A stretch of 64,000 nt of DNA from Zobellia russellii (GCF_018728565.1 NZ_JACSOI010000011.1:60948-124947); one strand, 5' to 3'. Shown: positions 9,336 through 19,030, numbered from the stretch's first letter. Numbers and translations: made by a program. Notes: generated by a model not told the origin, from the letters alone.

Positions 9336-9950
9336 ATGGGGCTATTTGACAAATTATTCGGTGGCGGCAAGCAAAAGAAGGTTTCCAAAGAAACAGCGGA
9401 AACCAGAGGTGCACACATGCCCGATCTGAACATTCCTGTGGACGAGAAATTTACCATACATTTTAAACAAAACGGTGGTAAATTTCTTTACTGCGATTCG
9501 TTTTCCGAGATTTCTCAAGCGGTAAAAAATATCGTTAACGAGAATAGTTGGCAGGAACACCCCTTCTTTGTGATTAATGAAACGCTCAAAAAGAAATTCT
9601 CCAAAGAAAATATTGGCTTTACGGACCAAAGTAAGGATAGCGAAGTTTTCTTTACTACCTGTGAGCACTTAATAGCCCAAAACGGTTCTATTTTGGTGTG
9701 TTCCAACCAACTTATGGACAAAAAGCTTAATGAATTACCATACAATGTTATTGTTTTTGCCACTACCAGCCAACTAGTTGAATCTATTGGGGAAGGCTTA
9801 AAGACCATAAAAAAGAAGTATGGCCATAACATTCCTGCAAACATTACCACATTAAAACATTTTCAGGCCAACGAAGGAAATTCAGATGATTTTCTAACTT
9901 ACGGAAGCAGCTCTAAAAACCTGTATCTTTTACTTTTGGAAGACCTATAA
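9336..9950 (+). CDS. LUD-domain protein (LutC-like, DUF162)
   Basis: 204 residues. The central and C-terminal part, including FFTTCEHLIAQNGSILVCS and later VFATTSQLVESIGEGL, resembles the LUD domain found in LutC/LutB lactate-utilisation proteins. No lutA or lutB neighbours are present, so a role in lactate oxidation is not supported. Its stable position between ftsH and cdsA points instead to an unknown function tied to this operon. The N-terminal MGLFDKLFGGGKQKK could be a membrane-surface helix. Four bases separate it from cdsA. Confidence 0.75.
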   Translation: MGLFDKLFGGGKQKKVSKETAETRGAHMPDLNIPVDEKFTIHFKQNGGKFLYCDSFSEISQAVKNIVNENSWQEHPFFVINETLKKKFSKENIGFTDQSKDSEVFFTTCEHLIAQNGSILVCSNQLMDKKLNELPYNVIVFATTSQLVESIGEGLKTIKKKYGHNIPANITTLKHFQANEGNSDDFLTYGSSSKNLYLLLLEDL

Positions 9951-9953
9951 AAC

Positions 9954-10757
9954 ATGAAGGAAGTTCTAAGACGGTCGCTTACAGGAGCTGTTTACATCTT
10001 TTTATTGTTGTCCGCTGTCTTTTTGAGTTCAGATGCCTTTGATTTTTTATTCATGATTTTTGGGCTCGCCTGCCTCAACGAATACAAAAAACTTGTAGAT
10101 TTAAAAGGCTTGCACATTTATGCCGCATACTTAATCCTATGGTGGTTGTTTATCTATTTTGTTAGTGACATGATACTCGTGTACGTGCTTTTAGGGTGCA
10201 CTCTGGCAGTAAACTTTATGTTACTGTTTTATCTCTTCTCAAAAAGAACGAAACTCTTTAATACCGCCCAAAAGTTTTTAATAGGACTTTTTTATGTTGG
10301 AGGCGGATGCATTTTCCTAACAATGATTCCTTATACCAATAATGACTTTGCCAAGTTTCTAATTATAGGTATTTTTATCTTAATTTGGGTAAACGATTCG
10401 TTTGCTTACATAGTTGGTCGTAGCTTTGGGCGTACTAAATTGTTTTCTGCGGTTTCCCCCAAGAAAACTGTTGAAGGTGCTCTTGGTGGTTTGATTTTTG
10501 CCGTTGGAACGGCTTATTTTATGGCTAAGTATGAACCTATATTAAATCCGCCACAATGGGTTATTCTAGCCGTTGTAATAGTTGTAGCGGGCAATTTAGG
10601 TGATTTAATAGAGTCAAAATTTAAAAGAACGGCGGGCGTAAAAGATAGTGGTGCTATTTTACCCGGCCATGGCGGAATGCTAGATCGCCTAGATAGTTTA
10701 ATATTTGCAGCACCGTTTGCGTTCTTAACCTTAAAAATATTCGCCCATGTTTCATAG
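9954..10757 (+). CDS. cdsA: phosphatidate cytidylyltransferase
   Basis: 267 residues with about seven or eight hydrophobic segments. The signature of the family is at the C terminus: KRTAGVKDSGAILPGHGGM followed by LDRLDS. CdsA makes CDP-diacylglycerol from phosphatidate and CTP in the inner membrane, the branch point for phosphatidylethanolamine. The gene overlaps psd by 11 bp, which indicates co-translation. Confidence 0.95.
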   Translation: MKEVLRRSLTGAVYIFLLLSAVFLSSDAFDFLFMIFGLACLNEYKKLVDLKGLHIYAAYLILWWLFIYFVSDMILVYVLLGCTLAVNFMLLFYLFSKRTKLFNTAQKFLIGLFYVGGGCIFLTMIPYTNNDFAKFLIIGIFILIWVNDSFAYIVGRSFGRTKLFSAVSPKKTVEGALGGLIFAVGTAYFMAKYEPILNPPQWVILAVVIVVAGNLGDLIESKFKRTAGVKDSGAILPGHGGMLDRLDSLIFAAPFAFLTLKIFAHVS

Positions 10758-11430
10758 AGAGGGTCAAAAAATTATTCTGACCACCTTTTTTATAGTTGCC
10801 GTAGTTATACTAGGTTCTCAATACGCCATTGAAATACCTTGGCTACGCATGGGCATTCAGTTGATTGCTGTTATATTTTTAATTTTGATACTACAGTTTT
10901 TTAGAAACCCAACTCGTAGGGCCGCAAAAAACTTTGATGAAATATTAGCTCCCGTAGATGGGAAAGTAGTGGTTATTGAAGAAGTTGAAGAAACCGAATT
11001 CTTTAAGGAAAAACGCATGCAAGTTTCTATTTTCATGTCCCCTACCAATGTACACGTAACCCGTTACCCCGCTAGTGGAACCGTAAAATATTCAAAATAT
11101 CACCCAGGTAAATATTTAGTAGCCTGGCACCCTAAATCCAGTACGGAGAACGAAAGAACTACAGTGGTTATCCGTACCCCTAAATTCGGGGATATTCTCT
11201 ATAGACAGATTGCAGGCGCTCTAGCCAGACGTATTGTAAATTATGCGGAAGAAGGAGACAATGTTCAGCAAGGCGAAGATGCTGGTTTTATTAAATTTGG
11301 ATCAAGGGTAGATTTATTCCTACCTTTGGATTGTGCTATTACCGTTAAATTAAACCAGAAAGTTATTGGCGCTGAAACTTGTGTTGCGGCTGTTCTAAAG
11401 AAGAATGAAGAAGGAGAAATTACATACTGA
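10747..11430 (+). CDS. psd: phosphatidylserine decarboxylase
   Basis: 227 residues, the short form. An N-terminal hydrophobic hairpin anchors it in the membrane. The family features PVDGKVV, FMSPTNVHVTRYP and the self-cleavage site GS in IKFGSRVD are present; the Ser becomes the pyruvoyl group after cleavage. It decarboxylates phosphatidylserine to phosphatidylethanolamine. It starts within the last codons of cdsA and its own end overlaps the acyl-CoA-binding protein gene by 26 bp. Confidence 0.95.
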   Translation: MFHREGQKIILTTFFIVAVVILGSQYAIEIPWLRMGIQLIAVIFLILILQFFRNPTRRAAKNFDEILAPVDGKVVVIEEVEETEFFKEKRMQVSIFMSPTNVHVTRYPASGTVKYSKYHPGKYLVAWHPKSSTENERTTVVIRTPKFGDILYRQIAGALARRIVNYAEEGDNVQQGEDAGFIKFGSRVDLFLPLDCAITVKLNQKVIGAETCVAAVLKKNEEGEITY

Positions 11431-11671
11431 TTTCGATAAGGCGGTAGAGTTTATGAACAACTATACCGATCCGTTGCCTGCCGACCTGCTGCTAAAGCTC
11501 TACGCCTATTACAAAATAGCTAATAAGAACTATAGTAATCCCGGAAGCAGTACGCCACTGATCAATGCATTTAAAGCAAATGCCCTTATTCAAGCCAAAA
11601 ACATCAAACGAGATGATGCTATGAAAGCATACATAAAACTCGTTAAGGCAGAGGTACGGAAAAAAAAGTAA
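11405..11671 (+). CDS. acyl-CoA-binding protein (ACBP family)
   Basis: 88 residues, the normal length of ACBP. The LLLKLYAYYKIANKN segment matches the conserved LYALYKQAT region, and the C-terminal AMKAYIKLV helix also fits. ACBP carries long-chain acyl-CoA esters in the cytosol. Bacterial ACBPs are sporadic, and this one is translationally coupled to cdsA-psd by a 26-bp overlap, which suggests it feeds or buffers acyl-CoA for lipid synthesis. The role is inferred. It is the last gene of the operon. Confidence 0.88.
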   Translation: MKKEKLHTDFDKAVEFMNNYTDPLPADLLLKLYAYYKIANKNYSNPGSSTPLINAFKANALIQAKNIKRDDAMKAYIKLVKAEVRKKK

Positions 11672-11708
11672 TCACCCGCCCCTATTCCATTTCCTAGGGA
11701 TTATTATT

Positions 11709-12470
11709 CTACTTGTACAAATCATTAATATCAGCTTTACAAAGCTCATAGATAAAACCACCTATTTTCTGGGTTACATCCTTAAAAAAACGCTCGCCTT
11801 TTTCCTTAGTAGCGCTATGCGGGTTACCCACCCCGGTATCCTCACTAATTTTAGACCATTTTCTCTCTGCCCAAGCCCAACCTTCGGAGAAAGATTTAAT
11901 CTTATATTGTTTGGATGAGCCATCTCCCCATTTATCCTTAGAGGAAACCAAATCGGGTCTTAAATAAAGCATAAGACTAGTTTCCATTTCATCGGCATGG
12001 TCACCTTTTTCATCAAAATATAAATCCTTGTTCAACGCTTGTGGAAAGAAGCAAAAGCTAATGAACATTTCAGGAAACTTGTACCCCAGCTCCCTAACCA
12101 AGGGCTTAAAGTTGTTTCCGCCGTGACCATTAAAAATCAATAATTTATGTACACCTTGCCTGTTGAGCACTTCTACAATATCCGTTAAAATAGCAAGCTG
12201 CGTACTGGGGTTTAAGTTTATATCCAAATAAATATCGGACTGCCCCGTATTTACCCCGAACGGAAGTGTAGGCAATACAATAGGCTTTACCCCTTGCTCC
12301 CATGCAATACGGGCAGCTTCCGCCGTCATGTGGTCTGCCTGAATGTTATCAGTAGCATACGGTAAATGATAATTGTGGGCTTCTGTAGCGCCCCAAGGTA
12401 ATATGGCCAAATCAAACTTTTCGCCCTTCAGGGCTTCCCAATTCGTTTCTGCTAATATATAAGGTCTCAT
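11709..12470 (-). CDS. creatininase-family amidohydrolase
   Basis: 253 residues starting at MRPYIL (12470). Metal-site residues of the creatininase fold are visible: the E.H pair in PWGATEAHNYHLP, a following ATD, and FNGHGGNN. The family includes creatininase and hydrolases of flavin, mycofactocin and other metabolic intermediates, so the substrate is open. A -7 box (minus strand) lies 19-26 bases upstream. No pathway genes surround it. Confidence 0.85.
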   Translation of the reverse strand: MRPYILAETNWEALKGEKFDLAILPWGATEAHNYHLPYATDNIQADHMTAEAARIAWEQGVKPIVLPTLPFGVNTGQSDIYLDINLNPSTQLAILTDIVEVLNRQGVHKLLIFNGHGGNNFKPLVRELGYKFPEMFISFCFFPQALNKDLYFDEKGDHADEMETSLMLYLRPDLVSSKDKWGDGSSKQYKIKSFSEGWAWAERKWSKISEDTGVGNPHSATKEKGERFFKDVTQKIGGFIYELCKADINDLYK

Positions 12471-12488
12471 AATGTAATTCTTGATTAA

Positions 12489-12496
12489 CAAACTTA
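12489..12496 (-). promoter_or_regulatory. Bacteroidota -7 box for the creatininase gene
   Basis: Reads TAAGTTTG on the minus strand, matching TAnnTTTG, 19 bases before the start at 12470. Confidence 0.35.
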
Positions 12497-12549
12497 GCAA
12501 GATTCACTTTATAACCCTTCCTTTTAACATGTCTTCCTCTCAAAAAAAT

Positions 12550-13818
12550 TTAAGCGATTGTGTTTTGTTCAGAAACCACGGATTCAAAGTAAGTAAAATA
12601 AAATCCAGAAATAATGGTAACAACAAAATAGAGGGCCACCAGCCAGCTTCCAAAATTCAAATAACCGTTCAACCCAAACCAATCCTTCGTGAATAGAATG
12701 AACAACAACCCAAATACCCCTCTAAACAATTCTATATAAACCGCATACTTTTTACGGTCCATTAATGTCGTATATCCATAAATACCCGTAAACACTATAA
12801 ATCCAAACAGCAAGAGACCACTTACCCCTATCTCAGAAAAATTATAAAACATAAACCATAAAAATAAGGTAGTAGCAATCAATTGAAATACGGCATACAG
12901 TTTTAACCCTGTAGATGCCGGTGTTTCATAACGTGTAAACCCGTAAACATCCACAATACCCTCTATGGGAAATTTCTTTTTGACATCCTCAGGTCTCCAA
13001 CCCGTTGGCATAAACCAAATGCGGACTTTATCATAATAACTTTGGGTATGCCAAGCATCTTGTATCAATCGCCATAGATGCTGAAAATTAATAGGTATGG
13101 GGTTCCATGTCCCGGCCGGTTTCAACACTCCAAACTGAGGGGGAACATCATCTAATTCTTCCTGGAAAGTACCAAACCAACGATCCCAAACGCAAAGTAT
13201 TTGCCCTAAGTTTTTATCAATGTACTCCGGATTAATCGCATGGTGCACCCTATGCTGAGAAGGAGTTACAATAATGTATTCGGCCCACCCCATTTTACCA
13301 ATATGTTGCGTATGATACCAAAACTGCGCAAAGAGGTGAACGGGTGCAAGAATTGCTATAACCTCATTAGGAACACCTGCAATAGCCGCAGGAATCAAAA
13401 GCAAAGGAAAATAACCTATTAAATTAGAAATGGACTGACGCAGAGCGCATGCCAAATTAAACTCTTCACTACTATGATGAATAACGTGCTGATTCCAGAA
13501 AAAATTTATTTTATGATTAAGCCGATGGTTCCAATACCCCGCAAAGTCAATAACTATAAAAGCCACCAACCATACAACCCAAGTACTTTCCATTTTGAAC
13601 AGGGCCAAATGTTCAAACAAAAAAGGGTAGGTAACCAGAATAAACCCTAGTCCCAAAGTATCTTTAATGATATTGGTAAAACCTGAGCTAATACTAGAAA
13701 CGGAATCCATTACTTTATGCTTCTGATCTTTTACAAAATGACCATAAGCTATCTCAACTAACAAAAGCACCACAAAAAAGGGAATAGCGTACAAAAGTGC
13801 TTGGGCATACGTTTCCAC
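12550..13818 (-). CDS. sterol desaturase/fatty acid hydroxylase family membrane protein
   Basis: 422 residues with many hydrophobic segments. The histidine clusters of the membrane di-iron hydroxylases are all present: HRLNH, HHSSEE and QHRVHH. Overall layout, including a C-terminal block of extra membrane segments after residue about 290, resembles alkylglycerol monooxygenase (AGMO/TMEM195). It probably hydroxylates or cleaves a lipid tail using O2; the actual substrate is unknown. Same strand as the exported protein and TetR gene upstream, so it could be part of that regulon, but the 76-bp gap leaves this open. Confidence 0.85.
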   Translation of the reverse strand: METYAQALLYAIPFFVVLLLVEIAYGHFVKDQKHKVMDSVSSISSGFTNIIKDTLGLGFILVTYPFLFEHLALFKMESTWVVWLVAFIVIDFAGYWNHRLNHKINFFWNQHVIHHSSEEFNLACALRQSISNLIGYFPLLLIPAAIAGVPNEVIAILAPVHLFAQFWYHTQHIGKMGWAEYIIVTPSQHRVHHAINPEYIDKNLGQILCVWDRWFGTFQEELDDVPPQFGVLKPAGTWNPIPINFQHLWRLIQDAWHTQSYYDKVRIWFMPTGWRPEDVKKKFPIEGIVDVYGFTRYETPASTGLKLYAVFQLIATTLFLWFMFYNFSEIGVSGLLLFGFIVFTGIYGYTTLMDRKKYAVYIELFRGVFGLLFILFTKDWFGLNGYLNFGSWLVALYFVVTIISGFYFTYFESVVSEQNTIA

Positions 13819-13894
13819 CTATTTAGTATTTAAATTTCATCGGTTGTACAATCGCGAATAAAATGAACCCCTTTACGGTTTCATCTGTATGTTG

Positions 13895-14488
13895 TTAATT
13901 GAACGGCCCTACCATGATATGGGCTCTAAAAGTACCCGGGTCCATAAGCCATGGCATACCTTTTTCATGAGGTTTTGAAGGTAACCCCGTAGATTCTGTT
14001 GTAGCAAAGGGAGTATAGATTACATATCTATACTGTCCATCACCCAATTCTCCAGTCTGTTTGTCATAGGCCTCATCACTGCCATAATAAATATAGAGCA
14101 TACTGGGCACTATGGGCATCTGCCATTTACCCGCTGCAACCTCAGCGCCTTGAATTTTCCTTTTTTCTTTTGTGTTTTTTCCTTCCGCCGTTAATTCCCG
14201 TCCTCTCTTCATAAACGGTTCCAGCGCCTTGGAATAACAGGCTACACTAACACCCTCTTTTGTAGGGTCATCTCCTATACATACTAAATTATTAGTGCCT
14301 TCCCTCAAAACCACTAAATTTCCAGATGGGTCGTACCCGTAAACCATGGCCGCCTCCTTATCTGCCTCAGGAGCCGGTAGAACTGCTGTTTTAATTTGAA
14401 TTTCCGGCGATAAAATTTCAGTCTTAATTTCTTGCGAAGTCACATAGGAAATAGACAAAAGAGCTGTTACAAATGTTAGTTTTTTCAT
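13895..14488 (-). CDS. exported protein of unknown function
   Basis: 197 residues with a signal peptide (MKKLTFVTALLSISYVTSQ). I recognise no family. Seen in the sequence: a central CIGDDPTKEGVSVACYS with two Cys, a KKRKIQG-like basic stretch, then IYYGSDEAYDKQTGELGDGQYRYVIYTPFATTE split over about 30 residues. The C terminus ends in HIMVGPFN. The gene lies downstream of a TetR regulator on the same strand with a palindromic operator candidate between them, so it is the best candidate target of that regulator. Confidence 0.7.
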   Translation of the reverse strand: MKKLTFVTALLSISYVTSQEIKTEILSPEIQIKTAVLPAPEADKEAAMVYGYDPSGNLVVLREGTNNLVCIGDDPTKEGVSVACYSKALEPFMKRGRELTAEGKNTKEKRKIQGAEVAAGKWQMPIVPSMLYIYYGSDEAYDKQTGELGDGQYRYVIYTPFATTESTGLPSKPHEKGMPWLMDPGTFRAHIMVGPFN

Positions 14489-14781
14489 GTGATGCTGGTT
14501 TTACCTAAATATAAACATGAAAACTGAATTTTTAACGGACGAGCGCTAAAAATTATCAACTGTAAAAGAAGGACCCCGAAGCCATAAAGTGGGGGAACAA
14601 AAAAGAATCATGACCAGTGGGGCCTCCAATGACTTAAGCAGATTAGACAATCTCAAATAATAAGTATCCAAGTAAGACTATGGAGCTATTATAATCTAAT
14701 TTTTGATGTCAATTACACTGTTAAGACATTACAATATACGTTTTATAAATGAATATTAGTTCACTTATAAATGTTAAAAAT
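14489..14781 (-). other. 293-base gap between TetR and the exported protein
   Basis: No open frame of note. It holds a TetR operator candidate (14745-14768) and a short C4/G5 imperfect hairpin near 14572-14592. No TAnnTTTG box is found on the minus strand, so the promoter of the exported protein gene is not located. Confidence 0.5.
14745..14768. promoter_or_regulatory. second TetR operator candidate
   Basis: Inverted arms ATAAATGAA and TTCACTTAT around a 6-base centre, with one mismatch. The core TGAA-N6-TTCA equals that of the perfect palindrome in front of tetR (15368-15393). It lies just past the tetR stop and upstream of the exported-protein gene. Confidence 0.5.
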
Positions 14782-15351
14782 TTAAGATTTAATAGCGTCC
14801 CAACACACCTGAAACGATTGTTCTATTTTCTCTTGGGTTAATTCCGTCCTATCTAACACCAATTGCCTTGCTAGAGTATTGGCATAGCCATACAACAGCG
14901 GAACCAGCAAACCATTATCTATATCTTTAATAATCAATTCTTGTTTTCCTCTATCGAGCAACCCCCTGATAAAGTTTAAAAATTGCTCGTCCAGCTTGCT
15001 CGTTTCCTCTGAAACAAATGACGAATATCTAAACTGATGCATAAAAACAACCTCAGAACTATTGGAAACACGGAACTGAAGAACATTTGACCAAATTACA
15101 GAGAACTGTTTTTTTAAAGGAAAATGCTGAATAGACGGAAGCATAGAAAATGTCCCACTTAACAGTAAGTGCTTGTAAAGCGCGTTCAATAGTTGCTCTT
15201 TACTATCAAAATAGATGTAGAGTGTTCCGCATGCCATCTTTGCCCTTTTAGCTATGGATGACATGGTGAGATTACTCAACCCCAATTCGGAAGTCAACTG
15301 CGTAGTTGCCTCAAAAATCGTATTGACCTTGGTATCATCTTTAACTCTCAC
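14782..15351 (-). CDS. TetR/AcrR-family transcriptional regulator
   Basis: 189 residues. The N-terminal helix-turn-helix is typical: LSNLTMSSIAKRAKMACGTL then YIYFDSKEQLLNALY. The C-terminal ligand-binding domain is not related to any family I can name. The start codon is 17 bases from a perfect 10-bp-arm palindrome, so it very likely represses itself. Because of the second matching site, the downstream exported protein is a likely target; the membrane hydroxylase is a possible one. The effector is unknown. Confidence 0.9.
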   Translation of the reverse strand: MRVKDDTKVNTIFEATTQLTSELGLSNLTMSSIAKRAKMACGTLYIYFDSKEQLLNALYKHLLLSGTFSMLPSIQHFPLKKQFSVIWSNVLQFRVSNSSEVVFMHQFRYSSFVSEETSKLDEQFLNFIRGLLDRGKQELIIKDIDNGLLVPLLYGYANTLARQLVLDRTELTQEKIEQSFQVCWDAIKS

Positions 15352-15367
15352 ATTACTAATATAGCAA

Positions 15368-15393
15368 TTAAAATGAATATATGTTCATTTTAA
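15368..15393. promoter_or_regulatory. palindromic operator upstream of tetR
   Basis: TTAAAATGAA and TTCATTTTAA are exact reverse complements separated by six bases (TATATG). The site lies 17 bases upstream of the TetR start codon, a usual place for an autoregulatory operator. Confidence 0.65.
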
Positions 15394-15466
15394 AAAATAT
15401 AGACCTATGCCTGAAAAGGGGTTATAAATCACTGAATACAGGGAGAATAAACTACAATTTACCTCA

Positions 15467-15474
15467 TAACTTTG
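15467..15474 (+). promoter_or_regulatory. Bacteroidota -7 box for the zinc-ribbon membrane protein gene
   Basis: TAACTTTG, a TAnnTTTG match 58 bases before the ATG at 15533. No clear -33 element. Confidence 0.4.
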
Positions 15475-15532
15475 TCGTTAATTGATAACCACAGGTTATT
15501 ACAACCACACGCTACACCTTTAAAACAAACCT

Positions 15533-16372
15533 ATGATTTTCTTTTTCGGAACACGCTCCAGTAAAATAAAAGAACGCCATTTAAAAAGAACTACTTGTTC
15601 TTATTGCCAATCCCAAGATTCTTTTACCGTTAGCACTTACGGCACGTACTTTCATGTATTCTGGATCCCACTCTTCCCCCTATTCAAAAAACATATTGCC
15701 GAATGTAGCCATTGCAAAAAGAGCTTTTCATTTGCAGAATTTACACCGCAAATGCTAAAAAGTTTTAAAGTAGAAAACAGCACGAATCCCGTAAAAAGAC
15801 CACTATGGCATGGCTGCGGGTGCTTGGTTATAACCGTACTTTTCGTAATTGTATTTTCCATATCACTTTATGGGGTCTATAGTCGTTCTGGAGAATCAGC
15901 AAAAGTGACACCAATAGACCCTAGGAAAGAATTATTGGATGCCGATATAAAAAAGATGTCCCAATTAGTCCACAAAGAAAGAGACTCCATCTCCGCTTCT
16001 TTAAAAGCCTGTGTAGATTATGATATTGTAAGTGGAATAGACACCGAGAACATTGCCTATTTTACCAAACAAAACCAAAGTAAACTCTTGGTACTTTTAA
16101 AAATAAAGGATATTAAAAAGGTGAAAGCCGAATTTAGAAAAGAAATCTTAGATATTGTTGAAGACTGTATTTTTCAAATCGATAAAAACCAGCAATTTAA
16201 TGAGCTTTACATTGGAGTTGAAGGCAAATGGAATACTGTATTGGTCCGTACTCCCAACCAAGAAGACATTGGAGGACGTTTTGCGGACAAGTACAAATTA
16301 CTTTCCTTCTATGACAATGACAGCCTTAGCCCAGCTAAAACAAAACAGCCGGATACCCTACTTCTAGAATAA
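15533..16372 (+). CDS. zinc-ribbon membrane protein of unknown function
   Basis: 279 residues. An N-terminal zinc ribbon has two CxxC pairs (CSYC near residue 23 and CSHC near 60) with an aromatic WIPLFPL stretch between them. One membrane helix follows (about 99-117, VITVLFVIVFSISLYGV). The remaining 160 residues are soluble and charged with no recognised family. The zinc-ribbon plus single-helix layout places the ribbon in the cytoplasm. The 3' end overlaps the hairpin assigned to valS on the other strand. Confidence 0.7.
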   Translation: MIFFFGTRSSKIKERHLKRTTCSYCQSQDSFTVSTYGTYFHVFWIPLFPLFKKHIAECSHCKKSFSFAEFTPQMLKSFKVENSTNPVKRPLWHGCGCLVITVLFVIVFSISLYGVYSRSGESAKVTPIDPRKELLDADIKKMSQLVHKERDSISASLKACVDYDIVSGIDTENIAYFTKQNQSKLLVLLKIKDIKKVKAEFRKEILDIVEDCIFQIDKNQQFNELYIGVEGKWNTVLVRTPNQEDIGGRFADKYKLLSFYDNDSLSPAKTKQPDTLLLE

Positions 16373-16380
16373 CCGGCTGT
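16345..16380 (-). terminator. probable valS terminator
   Basis: ACAGCCGG and CCGGCTGT are perfect 8-bp arms with a 20-base loop. On the minus strand the hairpin is followed by a T-rich run, so it can serve valS, whose stop is at 16400. It lies partly inside the convergent gene ending at 16372. Confidence 0.45.
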
Positions 16381-16399
16381 AATTATGATACTACATAGC

Positions 16400-19030
16400 T
16401 TAACCCAGACTGGCCAAACTTTTCTCTAAAGTTTCAATCTTTGCTTCGGCATCTGCTTGCTTTTGGCGTTCTATAGCAATAACCTTTTCTGGTGCGTTGC
16501 TCACAAAACGTTCGTTGGAAAGCTTCTTTTCTACAGATTTTAAGAACCCTTTGGTGTATTTGAGTTCTTCCTCAATCTTTTTGATTTCGGCCTCAACATC
16601 AATTGCACCGCTCATGGGAACAAAATATTCGTTACTTTTTACACGAAAAGACAAAGCCCCATCTACCGTAGCATCTACATAGGAAACCTCAGCTACGTTT
16701 GTCAGTTTTTCAATGACCACATCCCAAGTTTTCGCTAAATTTCCTTCGTTTAGAACCATTAATTCCAAACTCTCTTTCATTGGAATGTTCTTTTCCTTCC
16801 TAATGTTCCTAACGCCGGATACCACTTCCGCAGCTATATCAAAACTTTCTATCAACGCCTCATCTACTGTTTGCATTTTTGGCCATTGCGCCACTACCAA
16901 TGCATTCTCAGGTGTACGTTCCGTAATGTGCTGCCAAACCTCTTCTGTTAGGAAAGGCATAAAGGGGTGCAACAACTTAAGGTTTTGTTCAAAAATATCT
17001 ATTACCGCCTCATAGGTAATCCTATCAATTGGCTTTTGATAATCCGGTTTAATGATTTCTAACAACCAAGAACTATAATCGTCCCAAACCAACTTATAAA
17101 TGGCCATTAAAGCATCGGAAATACGGTATTTGCTAAAGTGGTCTTCAATCTCTGCCAAAGTTTTATTGAACTTGGCCTTGTACCATTCAATACCCAATTT
17201 TGATGCTTCAGGTTGTGGCAAGTCTGCAATTTCCCAGCCTTTCAACAATCGGAAACCGTTCCATATCTTGTTTGCGAAGTTCTTTCCTTGTTGACACAAA
17301 TCTTCATCAAACATCAAATCATTACCCGCAGCGGAACTCAACAGAAGCCCTACACGAACACCATCTGCCCCATAATCTTCTATTAATTTAAGTGCATCGG
17401 GTGAATTTCCAAGCGACTTAGACATTTTTCTACGCTGCTTATCACGTACCAACCCTGTAAAATATACATTTTGGAAGGGTCGCTCATCACGATATTCGTA
17501 ACCCGAAATAATCATTCTGGCTACCCAAAAGAAAATAATATCCGGACCTGTCACCAAATCATTGGTTGGATAATAATAGTTGACTTCTTTATTATCCGGC
17601 TCTAGTATACCGTTAAAAACACTTATTGGCCATAACCATGAAGAGAACCAAGTATCCAGCGCATCTTCATCCTGTCTTAGGTCTGCTTCTGTCAAATTGG
17701 CATTTCCAGACTTTTCTTGTGCCAATTTAAGAGCATCCGTTCTAGTCTCCGCAACAACGAAATCTTCTTGTCCGTCACCAAAGTAAAACGCGGGTATTTG
17801 TTGCCCCCACCACAATTGACGCGAAATATTCCAGTCGCGAATATTTTCCATCCAATGACGGTATGTATTCTCAAACTTCTTTGGAAAAAACTTCACTTCT
17901 TCCGTTTTAAGCACGGAATCAATAGCGGGTTTAACCAATTCTTCCATCTTCAAGAACCACTGATCGCTAAGACGTGGTTCAATTACGGCCTTGGTACGCT
18001 CAGAAGTACCTACTTTGTTTACATAGTTCTCCTTTTTTACTAAAAACCCTTTTTCTTCCAGCTCTTTGGTAATTTCTTTCCGAACCACAAAACGGTCTTT
18101 ACCTTCGTAATGCAGACCAAAAGAATTTAAGGTGGCATTGGCATTGAAGATATCTATGGTTTCAAGATTGTGCTTTTCACCTAAGGCTTTATCATTGATA
18201 TCGTGGGCCGGAGTAATTTTTAAACATCCGGTACCAAATTCAATATCTACATACTCATCCTCTATAATAGGTATCACCCTACCAGAAATAGGCACAACCA
18301 CTTTTTTTCCTTTTAAATGACGATAGCGTTCATCGTTAGGATTAATGCAGATAGCCGTATCTCCCAAAATAGTCTCTGGCCTAGTAGTAGCAATGGTTAC
18401 CCTTTCTTCGGAACCTTCAATCGGGTACGAAAGATAATAAAGTAACCCTTGTTTTTCCTCATAGATTACTTCCTCATCAGATAGGGTTGTTTGCGCCTCC
18501 GGGTCCCAGTTCACCATACGGTGCCCCCTGTAAATCAAACCTTTATTGAACAAATCAACAAACACTTTAATGACAGATTTATACATGTCATCATCCATGG
18601 TAAACTTGGTACGGTTCCAATCACAGGAAGCACCTAGTTTTTTGAGTTGCTCAAGAATGACCCCACCATATTCATCCGTCCACTCCCAGGCGTGTTTCAA
18701 GAACTCTTCTCGGCTTAAATCCGCCTTGTCTATACCTTCTGCTTTTAACTTGGCCACCACCTTAGCCTCGGTAGCGATAGATGCATGGTCCATTCCCGGT
18801 ACCCAACATGCATTTTTACCCATTAAGCGCGCTCTCCTAATCAATACATCTTGTATGGTATTATTGAGCATGTGCCCCATATGCAACACTCCGGTTACGT
18901 TTGGCGGAGGAATTACAATAGTATATGGCTCTCTTTCATCTGGCGTAGATGAAAAGTAGTCGTGCTCCATCCAGTAGTCATACCAGTGGCTTTCAGCTTT
19001 TAAGGCTTCATATTTAGAAGGGATATCCAT
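16400..19030 (-). CDS. valS: valyl-tRNA synthetase
   Basis: 876 residues. Class I synthetase signatures HMGH (HIGH equivalent, in [10 protein letters not shown]) and KMSKS ([10 protein letters not shown]) are present. The editing domain shows [12 protein letters not shown], and the C-terminal coiled-coil arm ([18 protein letters not shown]) is specific to ValRS. It charges tRNA-Val in the cytoplasm. The start is set at MDIPSKY (19030), since the 14 residues upstream do not belong to the family. A -7 box for this strand is at 19141-19148. Confidence 0.97.
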   Translation of the reverse strand: MDIPSKYEALKAESHWYDYWMEHDYFSSTPDEREPYTIVIPPPNVTGVLHMGHMLNNTIQDVLIRRARLMGKNACWVPGMDHASIATEAKVVAKLKAEGIDKADLSREEFLKHAWEWTDEYGGVILEQLKKLGASCDWNRTKFTMDDDMYKSVIKVFVDLFNKGLIYRGHRMVNWDPEAQTTLSDEEVIYEEKQGLLYYLSYPIEGSEERVTIATTRPETILGDTAICINPNDERYRHLKGKKVVVPISGRVIPIIEDEYVDIEFGTGCLKITPAHDINDKALGEKHNLETIDIFNANATLNSFGLHYEGKDRFVVRKEITKELEEKGFLVKKENYVNKVGTSERTKAVIEPRLSDQWFLKMEELVKPAIDSVLKTEEVKFFPKKFENTYRHWMENIRDWNISRQLWWGQQIPAFYFGDGQEDFVVAETRTDALKLAQEKSGNANLTEADLRQDEDALDTWFSSWLWPISVFNGILEPDNKEVNYYYPTNDLVTGPDIIFFWVARMIISGYEYRDERPFQNVYFTGLVRDKQRRKMSKSLGNSPDALKLIEDYGADGVRVGLLLSSAAGNDLMFDEDLCQQGKNFANKIWNGFRLLKGWEIADLPQPEASKLGIEWYKAKFNKTLAEIEDHFSKYRISDALMAIYKLVWDDYSSWLLEIIKPDYQKPIDRITYEAVIDIFEQNLKLLHPFMPFLTEEVWQHITERTPENALVVAQWPKMQTVDEALIESFDIAAEVVSGVRNIRKEKNIPMKESLELMVLNEGNLAKTWDVVIEKLTNVAEVSYVDATVDGALSFRVKSNEYFVPMSGAIDVEAEIKKIEEELKYTKGFLKSVEKKLSNERFVSNAPEKVIAIERQKQADAEAKIETLEKSLASLG

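Noticed and set aside
9336..9950. Lactate utilisation operon
   Set aside because: Only a LUD-domain protein is present; no lutA/lutB or lactate permease nearby, and the neighbours are lipid genes.
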